A stretch of 40,737 nucleotides of DNA, taken from the NCBI GenBank assembly GCA_946482625.1, contig CAMLSH010000001.1:1-40737 (forward strand), in the 5' to 3' direction. This document shows positions 8,784-16,211 of the stretch, piece after piece (positions within the stretch are counted from its first letter, which is position 1; each line of letters starts with the position of its first letter). The notes beneath the pieces are model-generated. The model ran no database searches. It saw only the letters and a program-made list of their open reading frames with translations, and was not told the origin of the DNA. Source of the DNA: an uncultured Opitutaceae bacterium (lineage in GTDB: Bacteria > Verrucomicrobiota > Verrucomicrobiae > Opitutales > Opitutaceae). The translations under genes and the position numbers were made by a program.

Positions 8784-10373
8784 TCAGTTGCCTCCATTCA
8801 CGCCCGCCAAAACCGGTTCAGCCCGCCGCTCCACTGGAGCCGTTTTGACCGGCATCCGCATCCGAAACACCCGCCACGCCGCAAAACCGAGCAGTCCGCC
8901 GGTCGCCAGCATCGTCGCGTGAAACGACAGATACACCACGTCGCCGCCAATCACCGCCTGTTTCAAAAACGGCCCCGTTGCCGCATCGACCACCGGCAGC
9001 GCCACGAACAATCCCGCGCCCGCCCACAGCTGCTCGCGCCACGCTTTCATCACCGGCCGCACCAGCGTGTGCAGCAACGCCGCCGCCCACACATACAGAA
9101 ACACCTTTACCTCCCAATTTCCGCGCGCCTCCAACCCGACCGGCAGCAAACGGTTCGCCCAAAAAATCGCCGCGATCGCGATAAACAATCCCGCGATCCC
9201 CGCGATATTCAACCGTTCAACGAGTCCATGCCCAAAGCTGAACCGCCCCACCCTCGCATATTTCGCGCGCCGCTTGATCGTCCACATCACCAGCCCCGTC
9301 GCCACGAGCGCCGCGCCGAAAATTCCCATCGCAAAAAACAACCACCGCAGCACCGGTCCCGCGAAGCGCGCCATGTGCAACCCATACAGCGCGCCATGCA
9401 CCGCCGTGGCCGTGCCCACAGTTTTTTTCTCGTCGGCTAACAGTTCACCGGTTGCCGCGTTAAACCGCAGCTGCTCGCGATCCGCGATCGAGATGCTCGC
9501 CGCATCCGCGCGCGTGAAGGTCACCACCGCCTTCTCCGTGCCGCGATCCACCAAGTCCATACGCTTCACCGTCGGATGTGCCGTGCCCCAGCGCCGCGCG
9601 ACTTCCTCCAACATCGGCCCGACCGGCGCCAAGGCCACCCACGACTTCTCCGGCCCATCCGTCTTTTTCGTCGCCGTCGTCGCTTGTCCACGGGCCGCCG
9701 GTTTCGCGTGCGGATCGCTCAACACCTGGCGTCCCCACGGCATGTACATCGCCATGAAGATCACCAAAGCCGAATAGCTGATCATAAAATAAAACGGCAG
9801 CGCCAGCACCGCCGTCACGTTATGAAAATCCAGAAACGACCGCAGTGATGTTCGTCCCGGCCGGAACGTGAAGAACTCTTTGAAAAACTGACGGTGCGTG
9901 ATCACGCCGCTGATCAGCGCCATCAACATAAACATCGCCGCCACGCCCGCCAGGTATCGGCCCCACGGATGCGGCAGCTGCAGTTGGAAATGAAACCGAT
10001 AGAAAAACTCCCCGCCCCGGCTGTCGCGCGCCATCACCTCCGCGCCTGTCACCGGATCGAGCGTCGCACCGCCCGAGCGTTTTCCGTCCTCGCCCGGCTG
10101 CCAGAACGCGGTCGTCGCCGTCGTACGATCATCGGGCAACCCGACAAACCAGCGTGTCGATTCCGGGGCGATCGTCTCGATCCCCTTCCACGCGGCCGCC
10201 GCCGCCTCGACCGGCGAGCCGCCGCGCCGCAGCTCCGGCTGCATCCACTGCGTGATCTCCGCTCGGAAATACGTCGCCGTGCCCGTGACGAAGATCGCGA
10301 ACAACACCCACCCAAGCAGCAACCCCGTCCACGTGTGCAGCCAGGTCATCGACAGCCGAAACGTATTCTTCAT
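8784..10373 (-). CDS. PepSY-domain transmembrane protein, putative ferrisiderophore reductase
   Basis: A 529-residue inner-membrane protein of the PepSY_TM family. The first helix has the family motif LHTWTG (about 12-17). There are periplasmic PepSY-type regions (for example TLDPVTGAEVMA), histidines in FHFQLQLPHPWGRY and DFHNVTAV, and HGALYGLHMARF before a late helix. Such paired histidines bind b-type haem in the related Pseudomonas reductase FoxB, and FpvG has the comparable role in pyoverdine reduction. An extra C-terminal block of four helices extends it beyond the roughly 380 residues of the other PepSY protein here. I set the start at MKNTFRLSMTWLH: its ATG overlaps the DUF3649 stop (ATGA). 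The longer open frame upstream is read through DUF3649 and is not real. Confidence 0.88.
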   Translation of the reverse strand: MKNTFRLSMTWLHTWTGLLLGWVLFAIFVTGTATYFRAEITQWMQPELRRGGSPVEAAAAAWKGIETIAPESTRWFVGLPDDRTTATTAFWQPGEDGKRSGGATLDPVTGAEVMARDSRGGEFFYRFHFQLQLPHPWGRYLAGVAAMFMLMALISGVITHRQFFKEFFTFRPGRTSLRSFLDFHNVTAVLALPFYFMISYSALVIFMAMYMPWGRQVLSDPHAKPAARGQATTATKKTDGPEKSWVALAPVGPMLEEVARRWGTAHPTVKRMDLVDRGTEKAVVTFTRADAASISIADREQLRFNAATGELLADEKKTVGTATAVHGALYGLHMARFAGPVLRWLFFAMGIFGAALVATGLVMWTIKRRAKYARVGRFSFGHGLVERLNIAGIAGLFIAIAAIFWANRLLPVGLEARGNWEVKVFLYVWAAALLHTLVRPVMKAWREQLWAGAGLFVALPVVDAATGPFLKQAVIGGDVVYLSFHATMLATGGLLGFAAWRVFRMRMPVKTAPVERRAEPVLAGVNGGN

Positions 10374-10669
10374 GACGCCGCGCCACCGCTCGACAAAAAC
10401 CACAACGCCGCCGCAACCACCGCGCCCGGGATCGCCACGCCCGCCCACGCGCGCCAGGCGCTGCGCGCGGAAAACGCCCACACCACCGCGACCGCCCAGA
10501 CCAGGAAGCTCGGCAGCGTTGCCAGCAGGATCACGTCCTCGCGCGGCCCGCTGTTTTTCAGCGCCAGCGCGAGAGTAGCCGTCACGCCCGCCGCGAGCGC
10601 ATAGCCGCCGCCAACGGCGGCCAGCGCCCGCGATCCCACGTTGAGTCGATAACGCAATGCCGTGCTCAT
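10370..10669 (-). CDS. DUF3649-like small membrane protein
   Basis: A 99-residue protein with three hydrophobic segments. It matches what I know of DUF3649 proteins: an N-terminal YRLNVGSRALAAVGGGYALAA block, a second helix with FLVWAVAVVWAFSARS, then WRAWAG and a third helix. These occur between a TonB-dependent receptor and a PepSY gene in siderophore loci, as here. Its stop overlaps the PepSY start by four bases. The function is unknown; it probably assembles with the PepSY protein. Confidence 0.75.
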   Translation of the reverse strand: MSTALRYRLNVGSRALAAVGGGYALAAGVTATLALALKNSGPREDVILLATLPSFLVWAVAVVWAFSARSAWRAWAGVAIPGAVVAAALWFLSSGGAAS

Positions 10670-10670
10670 C

Positions 10671-10772
10671 GGGTGGAACGCGCACTCCGAGCGCGTTGAT
10701 AACCATCACCCGCGTTTCCGCCCATCACGCATTCCCGCGTCGCACAGCGCGCTCGGAGTGTGCGCTCCACCC
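10671..10772. repeat. Inverted pair of REP-like hairpins (BIME-like)
   Basis: Two 25-base elements in opposite orientation (10671-10695 and 10748-10772, 23/25 identical after inversion) lie between the receptor and DUF3649. Each begins GTGG and folds by itself. The left one has stem AACGCGC (10677-10683), loop ACTCCGA and stem GCGCGTT (10691-10697). The right one, on the minus strand, has AGCGCAC, the same loop, and GCGCGCT. The second stem pair differs as A-T versus G-C, a compensatory change. A GTGG head plus hairpin is the form of REP elements moved by RAYT (TnpA-REP) proteins. No RAYT gene is in the window. Confidence 0.7.
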
Positions 10773-10862
10773 GCGGACAATCCCTCCGGGCCACATCAAG
10801 AACCACATCGTCGCTCATCGTGCTGGTCATCTTCACCGTAGGTTCGTGCTTCTCCATCCAGC

Positions 10863-13079
10863 TCAGTAATTCCACCGAAGCGTCGCCGTGATATTTCGTG
10901 GCTCGCCATAGTTCGGGTAATCCAGCGTCGCCCAATACCGATGATCCGTCGCGTTGCGCACACTCAACGCCAGCGCCAGATGCCGCGAGAACCGGTAGTT
11001 CGCGAAGACATTGATCAACGCAAACGAGGACTGCTCCACCGTCGTCGTGCTAAGCAGCGGATGGTTGATCCCATAACCCGTCGCCTTGCCCTGCCAGTTA
11101 GCGCCCACGCCGACCGACAGCTTTTTCCAGGCCCCCGGCAGCTCGTAGTTCGTCGAAAACTGTATCAGGTGTTCTGGTACGTTCGCATACGTCAGATCGA
11201 GCGCGTGACGGCGGGTGTTGACGTTCGTGTAACCCAGATTCGCCGTCCAGCCCGGCTGGATGTAGCCCGTCATTTCTAGCTCCGCACCATTGCTCTTCGT
11301 TCCATCGACACCGATGTACGCATCGGCCGTCCCGTCGGGAATCTTCAACGTCCCATCCCGCACCGCGTAGTTGTCCTGCTTGGTCTCGAAAACGCCGAGC
11401 GACACCTGGAACCGCTTCGCAAAAAACTCCGCCTTCAACCCGCCCTCGATGTTCGTCCCCAACACCGGCTTGAGCAGATCGCCATTGCGGTCCTTGTTAC
11501 TCTGCGGACGAAACACATCGGTGTAACTCGCATACGCCGACCACACACTGCTGATGTCGTAAACGACACCAACGTACGGCGTAACCTCATCCTTCACCTC
11601 GTAAGCGCCACTCAGGCTGCGGAGACCGGCCGCCGAATAATTGTCCGTGTAGGCCTCCCACTGACTCAGGCGCGCACCGACGATCACCGACAACGGATCA
11701 GCCACACGCATCCGCAGCGTCCCGTAAAACCCGCTCTGATCCGTCGTCGCAACCTGCTTAGCACCGGTCTTCAAGATTGTCGGATGCGGCGCGTTCCCAT
11801 CGTAGGTCCTATAGTCAGGAATCACATACTGCCAGAAGTACGGACTGTTCGCCGCGGAGACCGACCAAAACGTCGGAGATTCCGCCTCCAGATTGTTCAA
11901 ATTCCAACCGAGCACCACGTCGTGCTGGCGGCCAAACAACTCCACTTTCCCCGAGGCATACACGTCGATGTTGTCGCGCACGTCCTCCGTCTCACCGAGC
12001 CCCGCGAGCAGACGCAGTCCGCCACCCGTCGTCGGATTGGGAAACTGCCCGGTGCCCGACGCGGTCGCGTACACGCGCAGACTATAAACGTAACCTTCCG
12101 TGCGATTGTACGACGCGCGCAGGTTCCAGTTCTCGCCCAGCTTTTGATCGAGCGTCACGAACGCCGTCTCCGACGTGCGATCCCATTGCGTCCAATTCGT
12201 GGAGAAATTCTTTCCCACCGGCAGGTTCAGCAGTGAGCCATCCGACGCGAAACGCGGCAGCGTTCCCCACATCGGCGACGTCGGGTCGTTGTCCTGATAT
12301 TGATATCCAACCCCCAACGTCGTCGTCGCCGTCACGTCACCTTCGACCGACGCCAGCCACGCCAGTTTCTTCTCCGAGTAACGGTCGCGAAAGCTCTCCG
12401 CATCCTGTCCGGCCACGACGAAGCGGCTGCGATAGCGCCCGCCCTCGGTCAGCGGCACAGTCACGTCCGCTTCAGTCCGATAAAAATCCCACGAGCCTGC
12501 GGTCGCACGCGCCGACGCCGCGAAACGCTTCCCCGGCCGCTTGCGCACGAGATTCACCGTCGCCGACGGGATGCCCGCGCCGCTCAGCAATCCGTTCGCG
12601 CCGCGGATCACGTCGACGCGCTCGTACAGCGCCGTGTCGTATTCCTGATTCGTCGATCCGCTGTAGGTCGGAATGCCATCGACCTGGAAATCCGTGATCT
12701 GGAATCCACGCGCAAAATACAGCGGCCGCTGCGTGTCGTAGAAGGAAACGTGAACGCCCGTCATGTTTCTGAGCACATCGTTCACATTAAATAGCGATTC
12801 CTCGTCCAGGCGGATGCGGCCGATCGTGCTGATCGACTGCGGTGTCTCGCGCACGGTGAGCGCAAGACGCGTCGAAGCGATCATCGGTACCGAACCGCTC
12901 GCTTGAGCGTCGTTCACTTCGAATTTGTCGAGCGCGACAACATCGTCTTCGGCTCCGGCCGCCGGCGCGCTGGACGCCTTCGGAGTTTCTTGCGCAAGCG
13001 CCGACAGGGCGCCCAACGCGACAAGCATGGAGCCCGCAATCGATGCAGGCCGGGACAATTTTCTGAACGATGGCTTCAT
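10863..13079 (-). CDS. TonB-dependent siderophore receptor 1
   Basis: A 738-residue outer-membrane receptor that would import a ferric siderophore using TonB energy. It has an N-terminal signal peptide (about 1-30, ending ALSALAQ), a TonB-box-like VVALDKFEV (about 46-54), a plug domain with ETPQSISTI and ERVDVIRGANGLLSG, and a 22-strand-type barrel ending in an aromatic residue (RWNY). The plug resembles FhuE/FpvA-type receptors, but the ligand cannot be named. The start at 13079 is supported by the signal peptide. Transcription probably comes from the AraC-type promoter at 13091-13155, with almost no leader. DUF3649, PepSY and DUF3325 follow 193 bases downstream, beyond the REP pair. Confidence 0.93.
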   Translation of the reverse strand: MKPSFRKLSRPASIAGSMLVALGALSALAQETPKASSAPAAGAEDDVVALDKFEVNDAQASGSVPMIASTRLALTVRETPQSISTIGRIRLDEESLFNVNDVLRNMTGVHVSFYDTQRPLYFARGFQITDFQVDGIPTYSGSTNQEYDTALYERVDVIRGANGLLSGAGIPSATVNLVRKRPGKRFAASARATAGSWDFYRTEADVTVPLTEGGRYRSRFVVAGQDAESFRDRYSEKKLAWLASVEGDVTATTTLGVGYQYQDNDPTSPMWGTLPRFASDGSLLNLPVGKNFSTNWTQWDRTSETAFVTLDQKLGENWNLRASYNRTEGYVYSLRVYATASGTGQFPNPTTGGGLRLLAGLGETEDVRDNIDVYASGKVELFGRQHDVVLGWNLNNLEAESPTFWSVSAANSPYFWQYVIPDYRTYDGNAPHPTILKTGAKQVATTDQSGFYGTLRMRVADPLSVIVGARLSQWEAYTDNYSAAGLRSLSGAYEVKDEVTPYVGVVYDISSVWSAYASYTDVFRPQSNKDRNGDLLKPVLGTNIEGGLKAEFFAKRFQVSLGVFETKQDNYAVRDGTLKIPDGTADAYIGVDGTKSNGAELEMTGYIQPGWTANLGYTNVNTRRHALDLTYANVPEHLIQFSTNYELPGAWKKLSVGVGANWQGKATGYGINHPLLSTTTVEQSSFALINVFANYRFSRHLALALSVRNATDHRYWATLDYPNYGEPRNITATLRWNY

Positions 13080-13090
13080 GGGAAAGGCCC

Positions 13091-13155
13091 AGTATCCCAG
13101 TTCGCGTTAAATAAATTCCACCTGCCCACGGCCAATAGCGGCCTGTGGACGGTCA
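13091..13155 (-). promoter_or_regulatory. AraC-type promoter of receptor 1: extended -10 plus tandem 21-bp operator
   Basis: In plus-strand notation there is CACCTGC-N4-GGCCA at 13119-13134 and a degenerate copy exactly 21 bases on (GGCCTGT-N4-GGTCA, 13140-13155). A -10-like GATACT with an upstream TG (minus strand, 13096-13091) lies 22 bases from the operator. The -35 position (GGAATT) is poor, as expected when an AraC-family activator sits next to RNA polymerase. The DUF4198 promoter at 13891-13955 aligns with it without gaps. A start point about 7 bases after the -10 would leave a leader of only about 5 bases. Confidence 0.65.
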
Positions 13156-13190
13156 CAAAAAACGCCGGTCGGAAGACCGGCGTTTGTGAA
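13154..13190 (-). terminator. Rho-independent terminator after the DUF4198 gene
   Basis: A perfect 10-bp stem AACGCCGGTC (13161-13170) / GACCGGCGTT (13175-13184) closed by GGAA. On the minus strand the stem ends in a run of T (GGCGTTTTTTGTG). It lies about 50 bases past the DUF4198 stop and separates that gene from the receptor 1 promoter. Confidence 0.9.
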
Positions 13191-13238
13191 CAACAAAAAA
13201 ACTCTCGGACACCGCGATCGGTGCGCGGATAGTGCGTG

Positions 13239-13880
13239 TTACTTCGCGACATCGAAGGTCAGCGTAAACACATGGCGGATACTCTCGTAGGCTCGCCCGT
13301 CCTGCTCTCCTGCCTTTTTTTCCAGATGGCCGACCTCGATGATCGCCTGACCGGGCCATGGCGTCTCGATCGTCACTTTGCCCGCCGCATCGGTCTTAAA
13401 CGTGCGGTTCCACCCCGACGACGTGAAGAGCGTCACATCGGCGTCGGGAACGGGAGCGCCATGAAGCAGCAATGTGAAGCTGTTGCTGTCCGGCGTGACC
13501 GGCACGAGCTCCAGATCGAACTTCGCTGCCGTCTCCGAGCGGCCGAGTTTCGCCTGATAAACCGTCACGCTCTTCGCCTTCTCGCCAAAATAGGTATCGG
13601 TGAGCCGGATATCTCCATTAGCCGCAGTTGGACCAGCAATGTTCAACCGGTCGTCCGCGCGGGTCACGGCGAGTTCCTTGCCGTCCGCCAAGAATGCCTT
13701 CGGGCTGGCGATGAGCTTCAGATAACCGTCCTGCGTCTCGCGCACATCGGCGGCCCACTCGCCGAAGTAGGCGGCCGTGGCGCCCCGGGCATCACGTTCG
13801 ATCCAGACGAAGTGCGCGTGTAACGGCGCCGCAGCGAAGAGGACAACTGGCAGCAGAAGTTTGGAGAGGAGGGTTTTCAT
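13239..13880 (-). CDS. DUF4198-like periplasmic protein
   Basis: A 213-residue exported protein. The signal peptide is about 1-22, and the predicted cleavage site PLHA|HFVWIERD would expose an N-terminal histidine. The mature part is beta-rich with an immunoglobulin-like C-terminal half (GAPVPDADVTLFTS, TDAAGKVTIETPWPGQAIIEV). This matches the DUF4198/NikM-like family of periplasmic metal-associated proteins. DUF4198 genes are common beside TonB-dependent receptors and PepSY proteins, and this one shares its promoter design with receptor 1, so a role in periplasmic iron handling is inferred. It has its own terminator. Confidence 0.75.
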   Translation of the reverse strand: MKTLLSKLLLPVVLFAAAPLHAHFVWIERDARGATAAYFGEWAADVRETQDGYLKLIASPKAFLADGKELAVTRADDRLNIAGPTAANGDIRLTDTYFGEKAKSVTVYQAKLGRSETAAKFDLELVPVTPDSNSFTLLLHGAPVPDADVTLFTSSGWNRTFKTDAAGKVTIETPWPGQAIIEVGHLEKKAGEQDGRAYESIRHVFTLTFDVAK

Positions 13881-13890
13881 AGGAAAACCC

Positions 13891-13955
13891 AGTATTCCAC
13901 GAAGCCAGCACCCGTTTCCACCTGCGGCGGGCCAATTGTCACCTGCGCGCGGCCA
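13891..13955 (-). promoter_or_regulatory. AraC-type promoter of DUF4198: extended -10 plus tandem 21-bp operator
   Basis: Two copies of CACCTGC-N4-GGCCA (plus-strand notation) at 13919-13934 and 13940-13955 are 21 bases apart, two helical turns. AATACT with an upstream TG (minus strand, 13896-13891) forms the -10, again 22 bases from the operator. The distal repeat lies within the last codons of the AraC gene. The layout equals that of the receptor 1 promoter base for base in spacing, and a start about 7 bases after the -10 leaves a leader of about 4 bases. Confidence 0.68.
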
Positions 13956-14886
13956 GCTGAAACTCCTTTGGGTTAAGTCCGAACTGCTGCCGGAAAGCCG
14001 CGGCGAAATTACTCGGGTTGCTGTAGCCCACCAGCGCGGCCGCCTCGATCACGGTGGCCCGGCCGGACGCGAGCAAGGCGCGGGCATGCTCCATGCGTTT
14101 CTCGCGCAGGTAACCGAACACCGTGGTGCCAAACACCTGCCGAAACCCGCGTTTCAATGTGGTCTCGCTCAGGCCGACTTCCCGCGCGAGTTCAGCGAGC
14201 GAAGGCGGTTGATCCAGGTATTCCTGCAGCTTTCCGGCAGCGACCCGGATGCGCGCGTCGGCATCGACCATGAGCGGTCGTGTTTGCTGAGCTGGCGCGC
14301 CTATGGCGGTGATGAGTTCGAGCAGCATATCGTTGCAGCGGGCCTCCATCATGAGCGCGCGACACGGTCCCGCAAAGGGACAGCGCCGGATCGACTCCAC
14401 CGCCAGACGCGCCGTCGCCGTCAGAGGAAAAACCGGCGGTCGTTTCCCGTCTCCGCTAAAACTGCTCGCGTCGTGGGAAATGGACATGCCGCCTCCACGC
14501 AACTCCCGCCAACTCGCGCCCGCCAGACTCAACACGAGGTGAAAGGAAATCCCCTGCCAGCGAAACGCACACGAAGGCTGGTCCGCATTTTCCTGCACGC
14601 TCATCCAGTCAAAAAGCGAAAGGTCGCCGGCGTTGTCGGCAGCGCGCGGCATGGCGTCTTTCAAGGCGAAGATCAGCAGCACGGTTTCGCTGCCGGCAAT
14701 GGTCTCCCGAATTTGCCGCAGATCGGGAACGCCCACGCCCCACTGCATCGTCAAACCGGGGCGTATCGACTGCGTCTGTACAAAGGGACACGCCGGCGCG
14801 ATTCCAGCGGACGGTGCGATGTCACCCCGCTGCGGAGAACCCACAAGTGATGATCCGTCACGCTGCGGCAGGCGGGAGAGATCCAT
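13939..14886 (-). CDS. AraC-family regulator, PchR-like
   Basis: A 315-residue regulator. The N-terminal two thirds is a ligand-sensing region of the kind found in PchR-type siderophore sensors (block CPFAGPCRALMMEARCNDMLLEL, about 198-220). The C-terminal AraC DNA-binding domain (about 238-315) has two helix-turn-helix motifs: SLAELAREVGLSETTLKRGFRQVFG and the VIEAAALVGYSNPSNFAAAFRQQFG block that ends in NPKEF. PchR-like proteins activate receptor genes when they bind the ferric siderophore. Candidate operators sit at the end of its own gene (promoter of DUF4198) and before receptor 1. The start at 14886 gives a normal family length. Confidence 0.9.
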   Translation of the reverse strand: MDLSRLPQRDGSSLVGSPQRGDIAPSAGIAPACPFVQTQSIRPGLTMQWGVGVPDLRQIRETIAGSETVLLIFALKDAMPRAADNAGDLSLFDWMSVQENADQPSCAFRWQGISFHLVLSLAGASWRELRGGGMSISHDASSFSGDGKRPPVFPLTATARLAVESIRRCPFAGPCRALMMEARCNDMLLELITAIGAPAQQTRPLMVDADARIRVAAGKLQEYLDQPPSLAELAREVGLSETTLKRGFRQVFGTTVFGYLREKRMEHARALLASGRATVIEAAALVGYSNPSNFAAAFRQQFGLNPKEFQLAARR

Positions 14887-14907
14887 CGCGTTGGGTCAGG
14901 ATGCTAA

Positions 14908-14927
14908 GGCCCGCCCTCCCGCGGGCC
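14908..14927. repeat. GC-rich hairpin between PepSY 2 and the AraC gene
   Basis: GGCCCGC - CCTCCC - GCGGGCC is a perfect 7-bp stem with a 6-base loop in the 132-base gap between the second PepSY gene and the AraC start. There is no U tract on the minus strand (CTTAGC follows), so it may attenuate read-through or stabilise the 3' end rather than terminate. Confidence 0.45.
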
Positions 14928-15018
14928 GGCGCATCGTTAGGAGCGGTCGGAGTCGATAAGCCGGCAACTGCCGTCTCTCGAGGTGCGCTGGCACGCATTG
15001 CGTGAAGTGCGGACGTGG

Positions 15019-16185
15019 TCATTTCGACCGCACGCCCGCCTCCAGAGCGGCGCGCGCACGTTTTGCCGGCCAGTCGCCGGCCCTCCGGTTGCCCGCAGAA
15101 GGTTCGCCCGGGATAGAGCGACGCTTGCGGCGGAGCCACCAGATCGAAAACCCGGATACGGCGAGGATTCCCGGTGTGAGCCCGCCGAGCGACCACAAGA
15201 TCTTCACCGGAAGACCCCCAAAGGTGCCGTAGTGCAACGGTACAAACGCATCGACGATCTGCGCCCACACACCGGCGGCGCGGAGATCCGTCGCGCTCGT
15301 CAAAGCACCGGTCTGCGCATCGAACGCGATGACACTTCCGTAGGGACCGCGCAGCGGAGACTTCGGCTCAACGGCCCCGTAGAATGTGATCGCCGGCGCG
15401 GCGGGATCGCTTGGGAGGGAAATGAAGTTCGTCCGGTAACCGGGAATGCGGCCCCCGGCGTCGGCGACCAGCGCATCCAGCGAGATCGCGCTAGCGTAAA
15501 GGCGTTTCTCCATCTTCGCCTGCTCCGGATCGCCCATGATCCAGTGGCCGACGACGTGCGTGATATTCCAATACGCGCCGGTGAAACCCAAGAGGAGATT
15601 GAACACGACCGAGCTGATCCCAACGAACTTGTGGAGGTCGGAAAACAAGATGCGCGCTCCCCTGCCCCAGCGCAGCGTGAAGACGTTTTTCCAGAACTCG
15701 CGGTAGAGCCACAGACCGCTCACGCCGAGTGCACAGAGCATGACTGCGAAGAGCCCGGCGATAAACATACCCGTGTGATCGCCGAGAAACGTGTAGTGCA
15801 ATTCGAGCAACCAACCGGTGAACGTCGCGCCACCGTCGCGCGGACTCGCCAGCACGCGACCGGTGTACGGATCGAGCGTGGCGACCAGCCATTCGTTGTT
15901 TCCACGCTCGATCACATACAGCACGTCAGCCTGCGCGGGTTCCTCATGTTGCAGGAGCCAGCCCGTCACCTCGTAAGCAGGCAGCTCGCGATTGGCGGAC
16001 GCGAGCAACTCGTCGAGCGGCAGACGTCCGGCGGCAGTCGGCGAAACGCGGACGAGTTCAGGATTGATCGCCGCTTCGATCTCTTCGTGGAAAACGAGCA
16101 CGCTGCCCGTCAAACCGATGACGAGCAGACCGAGACCCGCGACGAGCCCGAGCCAGGAGTGGAGTTGCCAGAGACGCTTTCGCAT
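15019..16185 (-). CDS. PepSY-domain transmembrane protein 2, putative ferrisiderophore reductase
   Basis: A 388-residue inner-membrane protein with four main helices: LHSWLGLVAGLGLLVIGLTG (about 8-27), one near 140-160 after HYTFLGDHTG, LHKFVGISSVVFNLLLGFTG (about 190-209), and a last one near 340-360. Between them lie PepSY-type periplasmic regions (ATLDPYTGRVLAS; VIAFDAQTGALTS). Histidines in HSWLG, ELHYTFLGDH, DLHKFVG and VPLHYGTFGG fit haem ligation as in FoxB-type reductases. It starts 26 bases after receptor 2 on the same strand, so receptor and reductase form one operon; the flavodoxin gene further upstream is the likely electron donor. A basic tail (RRKRRS and beyond) ends the protein. 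Confidence 0.88.
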   Translation of the reverse strand: MRKRLWQLHSWLGLVAGLGLLVIGLTGSVLVFHEEIEAAINPELVRVSPTAAGRLPLDELLASANRELPAYEVTGWLLQHEEPAQADVLYVIERGNNEWLVATLDPYTGRVLASPRDGGATFTGWLLELHYTFLGDHTGMFIAGLFAVMLCALGVSGLWLYREFWKNVFTLRWGRGARILFSDLHKFVGISSVVFNLLLGFTGAYWNITHVVGHWIMGDPEQAKMEKRLYASAISLDALVADAGGRIPGYRTNFISLPSDPAAPAITFYGAVEPKSPLRGPYGSVIAFDAQTGALTSATDLRAAGVWAQIVDAFVPLHYGTFGGLPVKILWSLGGLTPGILAVSGFSIWWLRRKRRSIPGEPSAGNRRAGDWPAKRARAALEAGVRSK

Positions 16186-16211
16186 GGTCGGGACAGGAGT
16201 TTAGCGGGCGT

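Noticed and set aside
7056..9440. Two long plus-strand frames (7056-8243, 8253-9440)
   Set aside because: Arg/His/Pro/Gln-rich antisense of ndh and PepSY genes; no start context or family motif.
10666..10935. Minus-strand frame across the gap between receptor 1 and DUF3649
   Set aside because: It runs through the REP-like hairpins and the receptor 3' end; not protein-like.
14858..15015. Possible 52-codon minus-strand gene (MTTSALHAM...) before the AraC gene
   Set aside because: It overlaps the AraC start, has no family character and no ribosome site.
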